NCBI GenBank assembly: GCA_947458745.1
Contig: CANGYQ010000011.1
Span: 1 to 64,000 of the forward strand
DNA length: 64,000 nucleotides
Direction: 5' to 3'
Source: Bryobacteraceae bacterium
GTDB taxonomy: Bacteria; Acidobacteriota; Terriglobia; Bryobacterales; Bryobacteraceae
Shown: piece after piece, positions 41,299 through 50,128 of the stretch
How the letters are laid out: each line of letters opens with the position of its first letter
Numbering within the stretch: position 1 is the first letter of the stretch
Translations under genes and position numbers: made by a program
Notes under the pieces: model-generated
The model's database searches: none
Seen by the model: the letters and a program-made list of their open reading frames with translations, nothing else
What the model was told of the DNA's origin: nothing

Positions 41299-42468
41299 AT
41301 GGCCGCACCATTGATGCCCAGGCCAGCTTCGTCGCTCACCCGTCGAAGCTGGCTGGCACAATGGGCGGCCATTTTTGCAGAACCTTGCTTTTCCCAAACG
41401 GCCCTCGCGCAAACCAGTCCGGGTCAGCGTTGCCCCGCGTCCGCAGTGCGGGATCTCTCTTTCTCCGATCTGCCCGCCCAAGTGCAGGAAGTGGCGGCAC
41501 AGCTGGGCCTCACCGCCACTTCTTTTCCCAACTACGTCGCTACCCAGCGCCGGCGGCTCGCCGAGCGCATCATCGAGGGCTCGGCCGAGCACGTCACCTA
41601 CTACGTCCTCCAGTCCCGCCGCTTCACCGGGCTCGAACCGATTGACCCCGTCCGCCTGGCCGCCCAACGTGCCACTGAATTTCCCGAGCCCGTGCGCGCC
41701 CGCTTTGCTGACTTTCAGGCGCACTCGGCCACCGTTCCGGACGAACGCTGCCGTCTCGTTCGACGGCTCTTTCTCTCGCTGCCGGAAGCGTGGACGCCCG
41801 AGGCGTGCTTCCGCCATACGATGCAGTTTCTAGCTCGCAAAGGCCCGCAAGCGGCGCAGCGGCCGGATCGCCGGGAGGTGCTCGATCAGCTCTATCAACA
41901 AAGAGGCCTCAGTTCGGACACGGCTCCTGAGCAGACACGAGGGTTGGATGAAGCGCTCCGCTGGATGGAGCAGTCCCGCACCGCCGGAGGACGTACCTTG
42001 CTGGTCGGGCCCGGCCTTGACCTGACTCGCAGGGAAGGCTTCTCGGACGCCATACCGCTCACGGCCTATCAACTCGACCGGCTGCTGGCCGCGCCCCGAA
42101 TCGCTGGCGCCGGGATCGATTGTGCCGACGTGCGTCCGGAAGTGATGGCCCATCTGTCGACCCGTCCGCTGTGCGCGCTGCCGTTGGATATCACGACGCA
42201 GTGCACGGCCACTCCTGGACAGTACGGCGTCGCCATCGCCACCAACCTGCTGCTCTACTTTGAGGAGGCACCCCTGCTAGCAGCCATGGCCGGGTTGGTC
42301 CAATCGCTGGCATCAGGTGGGCTGCTGATCCACAACGATGCCCGCTTTGCCACCAAAGTGTTCGGCGAGCTCCTGGGTTGCCCGGTGGTCCACTTTCAGC
42401 CCCTGACGACCGGGCAAAGGGGCGCGGTGATACAGTTGGATCGCCTGGTGATCCACCGCAAAGGTTAG
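41299..42468 (+). CDS. Methyltransferase-like protein with a twin-arginine-type N-terminus
   Basis: 389 residues. The N-terminus (SLTRRSWLAQWAAIFAEPCFSQTALAQT) resembles a Tat signal but may be coincidental. The C-terminal ~180 residues look like a CheR-like/class I SAM methyltransferase: GRTLLVGPGLDLTRREGF (glycine loop), GAGIDCADVRPEV, YGVAIATNLLLYFEEAPLLAAM and SLASGGLLIHNDAR. The middle ~150 residues are helical and unrecognised. Start at the ATG 19 bases after the FKBP stop. A SAM enzyme outside the cytoplasm would lack cofactor, so the signal needs checking. Function unknown. Confidence 0.6.
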   Translation: MAAPLMPRPASSLTRRSWLAQWAAIFAEPCFSQTALAQTSPGQRCPASAVRDLSFSDLPAQVQEVAAQLGLTATSFPNYVATQRRRLAERIIEGSAEHVTYYVLQSRRFTGLEPIDPVRLAAQRATEFPEPVRARFADFQAHSATVPDERCRLVRRLFLSLPEAWTPEACFRHTMQFLARKGPQAAQRPDRREVLDQLYQQRGLSSDTAPEQTRGLDEALRWMEQSRTAGGRTLLVGPGLDLTRREGFSDAIPLTAYQLDRLLAAPRIAGAGIDCADVRPEVMAHLSTRPLCALPLDITTQCTATPGQYGVAIATNLLLYFEEAPLLAAMAGLVQSLASGGLLIHNDARFATKVFGELLGCPVVHFQPLTTGQRGAVIQLDRLVIHRKG

Positions 42469-42702
42469 TGTAGTGCGTTCGAAGAGAAGAGCGACTAACA
42501 CGAGACGCTTCGATCGACCGCAAATAGTTGGCCGTGCGATGTGCCTGGCGGCTGTCAACCAGCAGACGGGCGCCAGCCCCGCTTCTCCCAGCGCGCGAAA
42601 GCTGCCCCAACTGTCGTGCTACCCGGGCGTAACGAACTCGGCCTGCCGGTCAACAGAGAGCCTACGCCGCTGGGGTGCCAGCGACATCGTGGATTAGGTT
42701 AG

Positions 42703-43503
42703 TTACTTCTTCACCAACTCAATCAAGATCTGGTCCGGCCCCTCGATATAGACGCCGGAGTCGCCCTGGCGCCTCGGCAGGTCCAGCAGCTTGACCCCAT
42801 CAGCCTTCATACGAGCGAGCGTGCCATCCAGATCCGCCACCGCAAACGCGAGATGGTCCACCACGCGACCAGCAGAAGGCACGGGCTTGCTGACGCCCTT
42901 CCAGTCCTCCTTGTACTCCGTCCGCGCCCAGGAAATCGGGAAGATGCCCAGGGAGACCGGCACACCTTCCGCGGAGGGCACCGTGAGGTTGGCCGTGGCT
43001 CCGATGTCAGTGTTCAACAGACGCACCAGCTTGCGCGACAAGGGCCGACCGCCGGAAGTTTTCAGGCCCAGATACTTCATGTACCACTCGGCGGCGGCGA
43101 TGGGATCATCCGAGAACAGGTGCACGTGCCGGAATTTGTTATCTGGGGCGTTGTTGATCTCCACCAGCGCCTTCTCCGGCGTCTCCACATAGCTGAAGAA
43201 GAAGTCCGGACCGGCCTCCGGCAGATTGGTCGGCAGGGTGGCGTACTTGGTGCCGAGCGCGACCTGATACTGGTATTCCCCCTTTGGGTCCGGCGAGCCC
43301 CAGCCGATGTGCCAGATGGCGGACGTGAGCGCCGACGGAGGCAGTTGCTTCACCTCGTTGAAGCGGAGCGGGCCCGGCTCAAAGCGCTTGGCGAAATACT
43401 CTTCCGCCGCCTTCTGGTTAATGGTATTCAAGTGGACATGGTGGAGTTGGACGTCTGCCGCCCACCCGCCCGCGAGAGTGCCGAGAATGAGAATAAAGCG
43501 CAT
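42703..43503 (-). CDS. Exported VOC (glyoxalase-fold) protein
   Basis: 266 residues. Signal peptide MRFILILGTLAGGWAA, followed by two beta-alpha-beta-beta-beta modules: VQLHHVHLNTINQKAAEEYFAKRF and FRHVHLFSDDPIAAAEWYMKYL, then VVDHLAFAVADLDGTLARMKADGV and VYIEGPDQILIELVK. The repeated H..H and the terminal Glu fit the metal site of the VOC superfamily. Export is unusual for a glyoxalase but common for this group in Acidobacteriota. Divergent start overlaps the phosphatase gene by 17 bases. Confidence 0.78.
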   Translation of the reverse strand: MRFILILGTLAGGWAADVQLHHVHLNTINQKAAEEYFAKRFEPGPLRFNEVKQLPPSALTSAIWHIGWGSPDPKGEYQYQVALGTKYATLPTNLPEAGPDFFFSYVETPEKALVEINNAPDNKFRHVHLFSDDPIAAAEWYMKYLGLKTSGGRPLSRKLVRLLNTDIGATANLTVPSAEGVPVSLGIFPISWARTEYKEDWKGVSKPVPSAGRVVDHLAFAVADLDGTLARMKADGVKLLDLPRRQGDSGVYIEGPDQILIELVKK

Positions 43504-44203
43504 AGTGATCACGGACCTCGATGGAACCCTACTTGACCACGATACCTATTCTTATGAGGCAGCGAGACCGGCTCTGCGGCGGCTGAACGAACTGGGTGTG
43601 CCCTTGGTGATCGTGACCAGCAAGACGGCGGCGGAAGTGGCTGGATTGCGCCGGGGCATGGGCGTCGGCGGCGTTGACATCACCGAGAATGGTGCCCGCT
43701 CCAGCAGCTCTCCCGCTCTGTGCGACGCATTGATCCAGGCCAGCCGCCAGGCCGGGGTCCAGGTGCGCGGCTTTCATCAAATGACTGACGAGGATGTCGC
43801 GGCTGCTTCGGGCTTACCCCTCGAGATTGCCCGCTTGGCGCGGCGCCGGCAACACGCAGAGCCATTTCTCATCACCGCATCAGATGGGGCGGAGAGGCTG
43901 CTGGCAGCGATTGATAAGCTCGGATTGAGATGGACCCGCGGCGGTAGGTTTCACCATCTGTTCGAACAAGGCGGGAAAGGCCCAGCCATCTCCAGGCTAC
44001 TGCAACACTACCCCGATGCCCGCAGTTTGGGTCTCGGAGACGCTCCAAGCGACCTGGAGATGCTACAGGTAGTCGAGGATCCGGTGATCGTATCTTCTGC
44101 ACATCTGCCTACGATGCGGCGAGTCTTGCCACGCGCCTTGGTGGCGCAGGGACTGGGACACGTAGGCTGGAATCACGCAGTGAACAGTTGGCTGGACCGT
44201 TAG
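43487..44203 (+). CDS. HAD phosphatase of the mannosyl-3-phosphoglycerate phosphatase family
   Basis: 238 residues. HAD motif I in RIVITDLDGTLLD (nucleophile Asp), VIVTSKTAAEVAGL (motif II), the cap ITENGARSS typical of the MPGP group, a Lys-containing GGKGPAISRLL and the final GLGDAPSDLEML (motif IV). MPGP-type enzymes dephosphorylate mannosyl- or glucosyl-3-phosphoglycerate to the compatible solute. The convergent neighbour is a truncated synthase of the same pathway. The start lies inside the 5' end of the VOC gene; a GTG at 43505 is a shorter alternative. Confidence 0.8.
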   Translation: MRIKRIVITDLDGTLLDHDTYSYEAARPALRRLNELGVPLVIVTSKTAAEVAGLRRGMGVGGVDITENGARSSSSPALCDALIQASRQAGVQVRGFHQMTDEDVAAASGLPLEIARLARRRQHAEPFLITASDGAERLLAAIDKLGLRWTRGGRFHHLFEQGGKGPAISRLLQHYPDARSLGLGDAPSDLEMLQVVEDPVIVSSAHLPTMRRVLPRALVAQGLGHVGWNHAVNSWLDR

Positions 44204-44799
44204 TCATTGACCTCCATGTCCGCCATGATTTCGCGCAACCTCGGATAGATATCCGGGATTGCGGCGGCCACTCTATTCCAGGTCGGGATCGGTGGGGCGC
44301 CGAGCGGATCCTCCATAAAGCTGCGGCCCGCCTCGCGAAGGCTCTCGGCAAAACTGTGCACCGCCGCATCTTCAGAATGCCGGTCAAAGTCCAGGCCGTT
44401 GACGACGGCATCAGCGTGATATCGGCGGACGGTATCTTCGGCAAACCGGATGTAGTAAATCAGCATGGACCGGAAGTGGTCGCCGCTAAGGACATGCCGT
44501 TCCTGGGCAATCGAACGGAAGAGGCTGGTGGCGATGTCGCGGGCCATCCGCCGAAGGCCTTTTTCAGGATCTTTGGCCGCAAGCTCCTGATGCTTGTGTT
44601 CGTAGTTGTTGGCGATGTCAACCTGGCAGACGCGCAACGGTGAAACATTGCGGTAGACCTCGGCCATGACGCCCACCGCCAGCCCCCAGTCACTGGGAAT
44701 GCGAATGGCTCGGACAAGATCCGTGTGCAAGGCGAACTCCCCGGCCAGAGCATAGCGAAACAGCCCTTCGGCGGTGAGTTTAGGCCTTTCTTCCGCCAC
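44200..44799 (-). pseudogene. N-terminally truncated glucosyl-3-phosphoglycerate synthase-like protein
   Basis: 199 residues from GTG. It resembles only the C-terminal half of GpgS/GT81 synthases: FRYALAGEFALHTDLVRAIR, PSDWGLAVGVMAEVYRN, CQVDIANNYEHKHQELAAKD and later the RRMARDIATSLFRS helix. Full-length synthases of this family are about 320-400 residues and carry an N-terminal GT-A domain with the nucleotide-sugar site; none is encoded upstream, where the next gene starts 20 bases away on the other strand. No promoter room is left either. Probably a broken gene; a stand-alone C-domain is a less likely alternative. Family identity is by eye. Confidence 0.6.
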
Positions 44800-44819
44800 C
44801 CGTGATAACGTGAAACTTC

Positions 44820-45272
44820 ATGCTGAGACGCCATGCCTTAAGCGCGCTGCTGGCGACCCCCTCGTTGTGGTCGCAAGACATCGCCACCGTGCACCCGGAA
44901 ACGGTGGCGGAGACCACCCTGAAGTTCTTCTCGCCCGCCGAATTTGCGGCACTGGAGAAGCTGGCCTCCCAGATCATTCCCAGCGTCGGCGGTCGTGCGG
45001 GAGCAATTGAAGCCGGTGCACCGCGGTTTCTGGATTTTCTGTTGTCGAAGTCACTCCCCAAGGATCAGCAGGCGTACCGCGCAGGTCTCGCCAAGCCGGG
45101 CAATCTGGCACTGCTTGAAAGACCGTGGACCTACGCCGAACCGGCCGACCCGCAGGAGCGCTTTCTAAAGCGGCTCAAGGATGATCTTTTCCGGGCGACG
45201 GCCAACTCTCGCGAGTGGGCCGCCGGACGGCGCGGTGCGGGCGTGGTGAGTTACTTCAAGGCGGCGGAGTAG
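44820..45272 (+). CDS. Gluconate 2-dehydrogenase subunit 3 family protein
   Basis: 150 residues, PF13618. N-terminal Arg pair (MLRRHALSALLATPSLWSQ) suggests export. The family pattern FFSPAEFAALEKLASQIIPSVGGRAGAIEAGAPRFLDFLLSK is clear, and the C-terminal FLKRLKDDLFRATANSREWAAGRRG is typical. Subunit 3 accompanies a GMC-type catalytic subunit and a cytochrome c; both follow immediately. It is likely needed for export or assembly. The 12-base gap to the GMC gene implies co-transcription. Confidence 0.87.
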   Translation: MLRRHALSALLATPSLWSQDIATVHPETVAETTLKFFSPAEFAALEKLASQIIPSVGGRAGAIEAGAPRFLDFLLSKSLPKDQQAYRAGLAKPGNLALLERPWTYAEPADPQERFLKRLKDDLFRATANSREWAAGRRGAGVVSYFKAAE

Positions 45273-45284
45273 GAGTCGGCACCC

Positions 45285-46874
45285 ATGGCGAAAACATATC
45301 CAGTGGTGATTGTCGGCTCTGGTGCTTCGGGCGGCATGGCCGCCTGGGCGCTGACCAAGGCCGGAATTGAGTGCGTGATGCTGGAGGCCGGGCCCATGCT
45401 CGACCTGGAGAAGCAAAGCGAACTGCGCCCCATCTACGACCTTCCGTTCCGCGGCTTCGGCACTCCGGGCCGCTTCCCGCACGTCACCCAGGCTTCAGAA
45501 GCTAACGAAAACGCCTGGCTCGACGAGAAGCAGAATCCCTATTCGCACCCGGAAAAGGACCCCTATTATTGGGTCCGCATCCGCATGGGCGGCGGCAAGA
45601 TGAACCGCTGGGGCCGCGCCTCCTGGCGGCTCAGCGACCTGGAGTTCAAAGCCGCCGACCACGACGGCTTCGGCGAAAACTGGCCCCTCAGCTATGCCGA
45701 CCTGGCCCCTTACTACGATCGCGTCGAGCCGATCTTCAAGGTCCAAGGCCGCAATGAGGGCCTACCGCAGTTGCCCGATGGCAGGCTGCTACTGGATGGC
45801 TCGCCAGAATCACCCGCCAATCAGCGCTTCATCGACGCCGCCAAAAAGCGCGGCATCCCGATCACCAAGCCCCGCCGCGCCACGGGAACCCTCGCCTCCA
45901 GCTTGAACCTGTTGCTCCCCGAAGCGCTCGCGACCGGTAAGTTGACCATTGTCCCCAACGCCATCGCCCGCGAAGTCTCGTTTGATCCGAAGACCGGTCT
46001 GGTGAACGGGGTCCACTTTGTCGACCGCCGCTCCAAGCGCGACTACTTTATCGGTGGCCAGAATGTCATTCTCGGTGCGGCCACGCTGGAGTCCACGCGG
46101 CTTCTGCTGAACTCCAAGTCAACCCGCTGGCCCAACGGCTTAGGTAACTCCAGCGGCACGCTGGGCCGCTACCTCTTCGACCAGATCTATGTCAAGAATG
46201 TCGTCCAGGCGCTGGTGCCAGAGGCCCGGATCAGCCGGGCGGCCCGCGGCGTCACCGGAGGCGCGGGCTATATTGTCCGCTTCCGCAACCTGAAGCCCGG
46301 GCAGCAGGAAAACGGCTTCCTGCGCGGCTACACCTATGATTTTGGTTCCGGCGGCGGCATCAACCCCAAGTACATCCCCAAGTACGGCGAACCGCTGCTG
46401 AGGGAAGTGGCCGACCTGGCTAATGCCAGCTTCTCGCTCACCACCATGGGCGAAGTCCTGCCCCGCTTTGAGAACCACGTCCGCATCCACCCGACATTGA
46501 AAGACAATTGGGGCATCCCGTCGCTGCATATTGAGCATCGCTATACGCCGAACGAACACGCCATGGCGAAGGACTCCATGGAAGTCGCCTCCGAGCTTTG
46601 CCGCGCCGCCGGCTTTGAGATCCTGGAAGCGCACGCCCAAATGGTGCCGCCCGGCGAATCCATCCACGAATTGGGCACCTGCCGCATGGGCGCGGACCCC
46701 AAGAAGTCCATGCTGAACCAATGGAACCAATCACACGAAATCAAGAATCTGTTCGTCTTTGACGGCTCGGCCTTTGTGACGGGCGGAGCCCAGAACCCGA
46801 CATTGACGATCCTGTCGCTGGCGCTGCGGTCCAGCGAATACATTGTGGAAAGGATGAAACGTGGTGACCTTTAG
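45285..46874 (+). CDS. GMC family oxidoreductase (sugar/alcohol dehydrogenase)
   Basis: 529 residues. FAD-binding [21 protein letters not shown] at the N-terminus, the GMC signature [17 protein letters not shown], and the C-terminal active-site region [19 protein letters not shown] followed by [26 protein letters not shown]. Fits the flavin subunit of gluconate/glucose dehydrogenases. The catalytic His pairs with Asn in related enzymes (TGGAQNPT). No signal peptide of its own, so export may depend on the subunit 3 gene product. Overlaps the cytochrome gene by 14 bases. Periplasmic oxidation of a sugar is inferred. Confidence 0.9.
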   Translation: MAKTYPVVIVGSGASGGMAAWALTKAGIECVMLEAGPMLDLEKQSELRPIYDLPFRGFGTPGRFPHVTQASEANENAWLDEKQNPYSHPEKDPYYWVRIRMGGGKMNRWGRASWRLSDLEFKAADHDGFGENWPLSYADLAPYYDRVEPIFKVQGRNEGLPQLPDGRLLLDGSPESPANQRFIDAAKKRGIPITKPRRATGTLASSLNLLLPEALATGKLTIVPNAIAREVSFDPKTGLVNGVHFVDRRSKRDYFIGGQNVILGAATLESTRLLLNSKSTRWPNGLGNSSGTLGRYLFDQIYVKNVVQALVPEARISRAARGVTGGAGYIVRFRNLKPGQQENGFLRGYTYDFGSGGGINPKYIPKYGEPLLREVADLANASFSLTTMGEVLPRFENHVRIHPTLKDNWGIPSLHIEHRYTPNEHAMAKDSMEVASELCRAAGFEILEAHAQMVPPGESIHELGTCRMGADPKKSMLNQWNQSHEIKNLFVFDGSAFVTGGAQNPTLTILSLALRSSEYIVERMKRGDL

Positions 46875-47322
46875 CTGGCTATTGCTCCTCGTACTGGCCG
46901 CGGACCCCATCCAGCAGCCGCTCCCTTACTCGCACCAACTGCATATCTCCAAGGGTCTGCAATGCAAGACCTGCCACACCAACGCCGACCCCGGCGAATC
47001 CATGGGCATTCCCAAAGTGGCCACCTGCCTCGCCTGCCACCGGGCGATCAAAACGGATTCGCCGCACATCCAGGAACTGGCCAAAGCCGCCGCCGAAAAG
47101 CGCGAAATCAAATGGAAGCGCGTCTACCAGATCCCCAGCTACGTCTTCTTCTCCCACCGCATCCACGCGGAAGCCGGAGCCACCTGCCAAAACTGCCACG
47201 GCGACGTCGCCCAGCGCGAAGTCCTGGCCAAAGAAGGCGACATCTCCATGGGCGGCTGCATGACCTGCCACCAGCAAAAGAAAGCCCCCAACGACTGCAA
47301 CACCTGCCACGAACCCCGGTAG
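46861..47322 (+). CDS. Exported pentaheme cytochrome c
   Basis: 153 residues from GTG within the end of the GMC gene. Signal peptide [15 protein letters not shown]. Five CxxCH heme motifs: CKTCH, CLACH, CQNCH, CMTCH and CNTCH, with many His residues available as axial ligands (SHQLH, FFSHRIH). Class III-like multiheme type. Probably the electron acceptor for the GMC dehydrogenase. Multiheme acceptors are less usual than the three-heme c-type subunit of classic gluconate dehydrogenases. Confidence 0.88.
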   Translation: MVTFSWLLLLVLAADPIQQPLPYSHQLHISKGLQCKTCHTNADPGESMGIPKVATCLACHRAIKTDSPHIQELAKAAAEKREIKWKRVYQIPSYVFFSHRIHAEAGATCQNCHGDVAQREVLAKEGDISMGGCMTCHQQKKAPNDCNTCHEPR

Positions 47323-47413
47323 CCGGCAGTTAACGCCCGGCCCTAACTGCGGCCAGCGTAGCCAACATAGGTAGGCCATAATCAAAGTTGACCTCCTGAG
47401 CCACTTTCACGCT

Positions 47414-50122
47414 ATGTCTGCCTCCCCCGCCAACTCCGAATGGCTCACCCGCAAGCAGATCATCGACGGCAAACTGCGTGAGGCGGGCTGGAAAATTGTG
47501 CCTTACCAAGAGGGCCAGCCGCTCGCCAGCTATCAGCGGGCCGCCGTCGAAGAGTACCCCACCGCCACCGGACCCGCCGACTATGCCTTGATCGACCAGG
47601 GCCTCATCCTGGCCGTCGTCGAAGCCAAGAAGCTCTCCATCGGCCCCCAGAACGTTCTCTTGCAGGCGCAGCGGTACGCGAAAGGCCTCATCCAAGCGGA
47701 ACTCGGCTGGGGACCCTTTGGCGTACCGTTCCTCTACTCCACCAACGGCGAAGTCATCTGGCACCACGACATCCGCCACGCGGCCAACCGCTCCCGCCAG
47801 ATCTCGGGCTTCCACACCCCCAGCGCCCTCCATGAGCGCCTAGGCCGCCACTTTGATGCGGAAATCGCAGCCTTGAACGCCCTCCCCAACGACGGCCCCC
47901 GCCTCCGCCCCTACCAGCGAGCAGCGAACGCCGCCGTCGAGCAAGCCATCGCGGACCGCAAGCACCGCATGCTCGTCGCCATGGCCACCGGCACCGGCAA
48001 AACCTTCACCACCGTCAACCAGATCTACCGCCTCATGAAATCCGGCGTCGCCAAGCGCGTCCTGTTTCTCGTGGACCGGCGGGCGCTCGCCGCCCAAGCC
48101 GTAAAAGCCTTTGCCTCCTTCGACGCGGAGCCGGGCCTCAAGTTCAACAAAGTCTATGAGGTCTACAGTGAGCGCTTCAAGCCGGGTGATCTGGACGAAG
48201 ACGACAAAAAGGACGAAAAGTTCGACCCCACGGAACTTCCTCCCGGCTACCTGCAAAATCCCAAGCCCGGCCACGCCTTCGTCTATGTCTCCACCATCCA
48301 GCGCATGACCATCAACCTGTTTGGCCGGGAAGAGATGCTTGAGGGCGCCGAAGGTGAAGCCGATGACGACGCGGAGCGCGAGCCGTTGCCCATCCACGCC
48401 TTCGATCTCATCGTGGCCGACGAATGCCACCGCGGCTACACCTCGTCTGACCTCAACATCTGGCGCAAAACGCTGGACCACTTCGACGCCCTCAAAATCG
48501 GCCTCACGGCCACGCCCGCCGCGCACACCACCGCCTACTTCCACGACATCCCCTTCCGCTACACCTACGAAGAGGCCGTGGCCCAAGGCCACCTGGTCGA
48601 TTACGACGTCGTCAACATCAAGTCCAATGTCCGCATGAATGGCCTCTTCCTCCGCGAAGGCGAGCAGGTGGGCGTGGTGGACCCGCTCACCGGGGCGGAG
48701 AAGATGGACGCCCTCGAAGACCAGCGCGAGTTTGACTCCTCCGCCATCGAACGCGAAATCACCTCGCCGGACTCCAACCGCAAGATCCTCACGGAAGTCC
48801 ACCAATACGCGCTCGAACATCAGCAATCGACTGGCCGCTATCCCAAGATCCTCATCTTCGCCGCCAACGATCTCGCCCACTTCTCCCACGCTGACCAACT
48901 CGTGAACATGGCCCGCGAGATCGCCGGGCAAGGCGAAGCGTTCGTCCAGAAGATCACCGGCAGCCCCACCGTGGACCGGCCCTTGCAGCGCATCCGCGAA
49001 TTCCGCAACCGCCCTCAGCCGGGCATTGTCGTCACCGTGGACATGCTCTCCACCGGCGTTGATATCCCGGATCTCGAATTCATCGTCTTCCTCCGCCCGG
49101 TCAAGTCGCGCATCCTGTTTGAGCAGATGCTCGGGCGCGGCACGCGCAAAGGCGAAAAGTTCACCGACAAGTCCCACTTTGTGGTGTTCGACTGCTTTGA
49201 CGGCACGCTGCTGGCCTACTTCAAGAACGCCTCGCAAATGGAGCTCACCGATGTCACCCGCTCCTCGCGCACCATCACCGAAATCATCGATGCCATCTGG
49301 GCCAACAAAGATCGCGGCTACAACATCAAGTGCCTCTCCAAACGCCTCCAGCGCATTGCCAAGGAAATGCACGGCGACGCCCTGGCCGAATTTGCGGCCT
49401 TCATCCCGGATGGCGATGTGGCGGCCTTCGCCGCCGCACTACCCGCGGCGCTCACCCAGCAATTCGTCCCCACCATGACCACGCTGCGCAACGCCGCGTT
49501 TCAGGATCTGCTGACCAACTACAAGCGCAAGGCGCGGCAATATCTCATCGCGCATGAGAACCAGGATGAGGTTTCCTCCGAATGGGCCGTCAAGGGGCCC
49601 GATGGCAAGCAGTACAAGCCGGCGGACTACCTGAAGGCCTTCTCCGAATACGTCCGCTTGAACCCGGCGCAAATCGACGCCATCGGCATCCTGCTGGAGC
49701 GGCCCCAGCAGTGGAGCCCGGCCGCGCTGAATCAGCTCTCCCAGAAGCTGGCCGCCGCCCCCCTCCGCTTCAGCAAGGAACATCTGGAGCAGGCCCACAA
49801 ACGCCACTACCAGAAAGACCTGGTGGATATCATCTCCATGGTGAAGCACGCCGCCGACGCCCAGCATCCCCTGCTCAGTCCGGCTGAACGGACCGCCCAA
49901 GCCATCAACTCCATCACCGCCGGACGCACCTTCACGCCCGATCAGCAACAATGGTTAGACCGTATCCGCCAGCACTTGATCACCAACCTCTCCATCGACC
50001 ACGACGACTTCGAATCGATGCCCGTCTTCACGCTCTCCGGCGGCTGGGGCAAGGCGGCCAAAGTTTTCGACGGCCAGTTGCCGGGCCTGCTGAAAGAGAT
50101 CAATTCGGCCATCGCCGCCTAA
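47414..50122 (+). CDS. hsdR: Type I restriction endonuclease, R (motor/nuclease) subunit
   Basis: 902 residues. The N-terminal nuclease site PD-(D/E)xK is visible as DYALIDQGLILAVVEAKK near residue 56-73. The SF2 helicase core follows: Walker A ATGTGKT near residue 194, LIVADECHRG (DEAD-type), GLTATP, and RPVKSRILFEQMLGRGTRKG (motif VI). The C-terminal ~250 residues match EcoEI-type HsdR. All catalytic residues appear intact. First gene of R-M-S operon; hsdM begins 6 bases after its stop. CATAAT at 47377 could be a -10 box. Confidence 0.95.
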   Translation: MSASPANSEWLTRKQIIDGKLREAGWKIVPYQEGQPLASYQRAAVEEYPTATGPADYALIDQGLILAVVEAKKLSIGPQNVLLQAQRYAKGLIQAELGWGPFGVPFLYSTNGEVIWHHDIRHAANRSRQISGFHTPSALHERLGRHFDAEIAALNALPNDGPRLRPYQRAANAAVEQAIADRKHRMLVAMATGTGKTFTTVNQIYRLMKSGVAKRVLFLVDRRALAAQAVKAFASFDAEPGLKFNKVYEVYSERFKPGDLDEDDKKDEKFDPTELPPGYLQNPKPGHAFVYVSTIQRMTINLFGREEMLEGAEGEADDDAEREPLPIHAFDLIVADECHRGYTSSDLNIWRKTLDHFDALKIGLTATPAAHTTAYFHDIPFRYTYEEAVAQGHLVDYDVVNIKSNVRMNGLFLREGEQVGVVDPLTGAEKMDALEDQREFDSSAIEREITSPDSNRKILTEVHQYALEHQQSTGRYPKILIFAANDLAHFSHADQLVNMAREIAGQGEAFVQKITGSPTVDRPLQRIREFRNRPQPGIVVTVDMLSTGVDIPDLEFIVFLRPVKSRILFEQMLGRGTRKGEKFTDKSHFVVFDCFDGTLLAYFKNASQMELTDVTRSSRTITEIIDAIWANKDRGYNIKCLSKRLQRIAKEMHGDALAEFAAFIPDGDVAAFAAALPAALTQQFVPTMTTLRNAAFQDLLTNYKRKARQYLIAHENQDEVSSEWAVKGPDGKQYKPADYLKAFSEYVRLNPAQIDAIGILLERPQQWSPAALNQLSQKLAAAPLRFSKEHLEQAHKRHYQKDLVDIISMVKHAADAQHPLLSPAERTAQAINSITAGRTFTPDQQQWLDRIRQHLITNLSIDHDDFESMPVFTLSGGWGKAAKVFDGQLPGLLKEINSAIAA

Positions 50123-50128
50123 ACCACC

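Noticed and set aside
47840-49372. 510-codon open frame antisense to hsdR
   Set aside because: Shadow of a well-defined gene; no motif and strongly biased Gly/Val/Asp composition.
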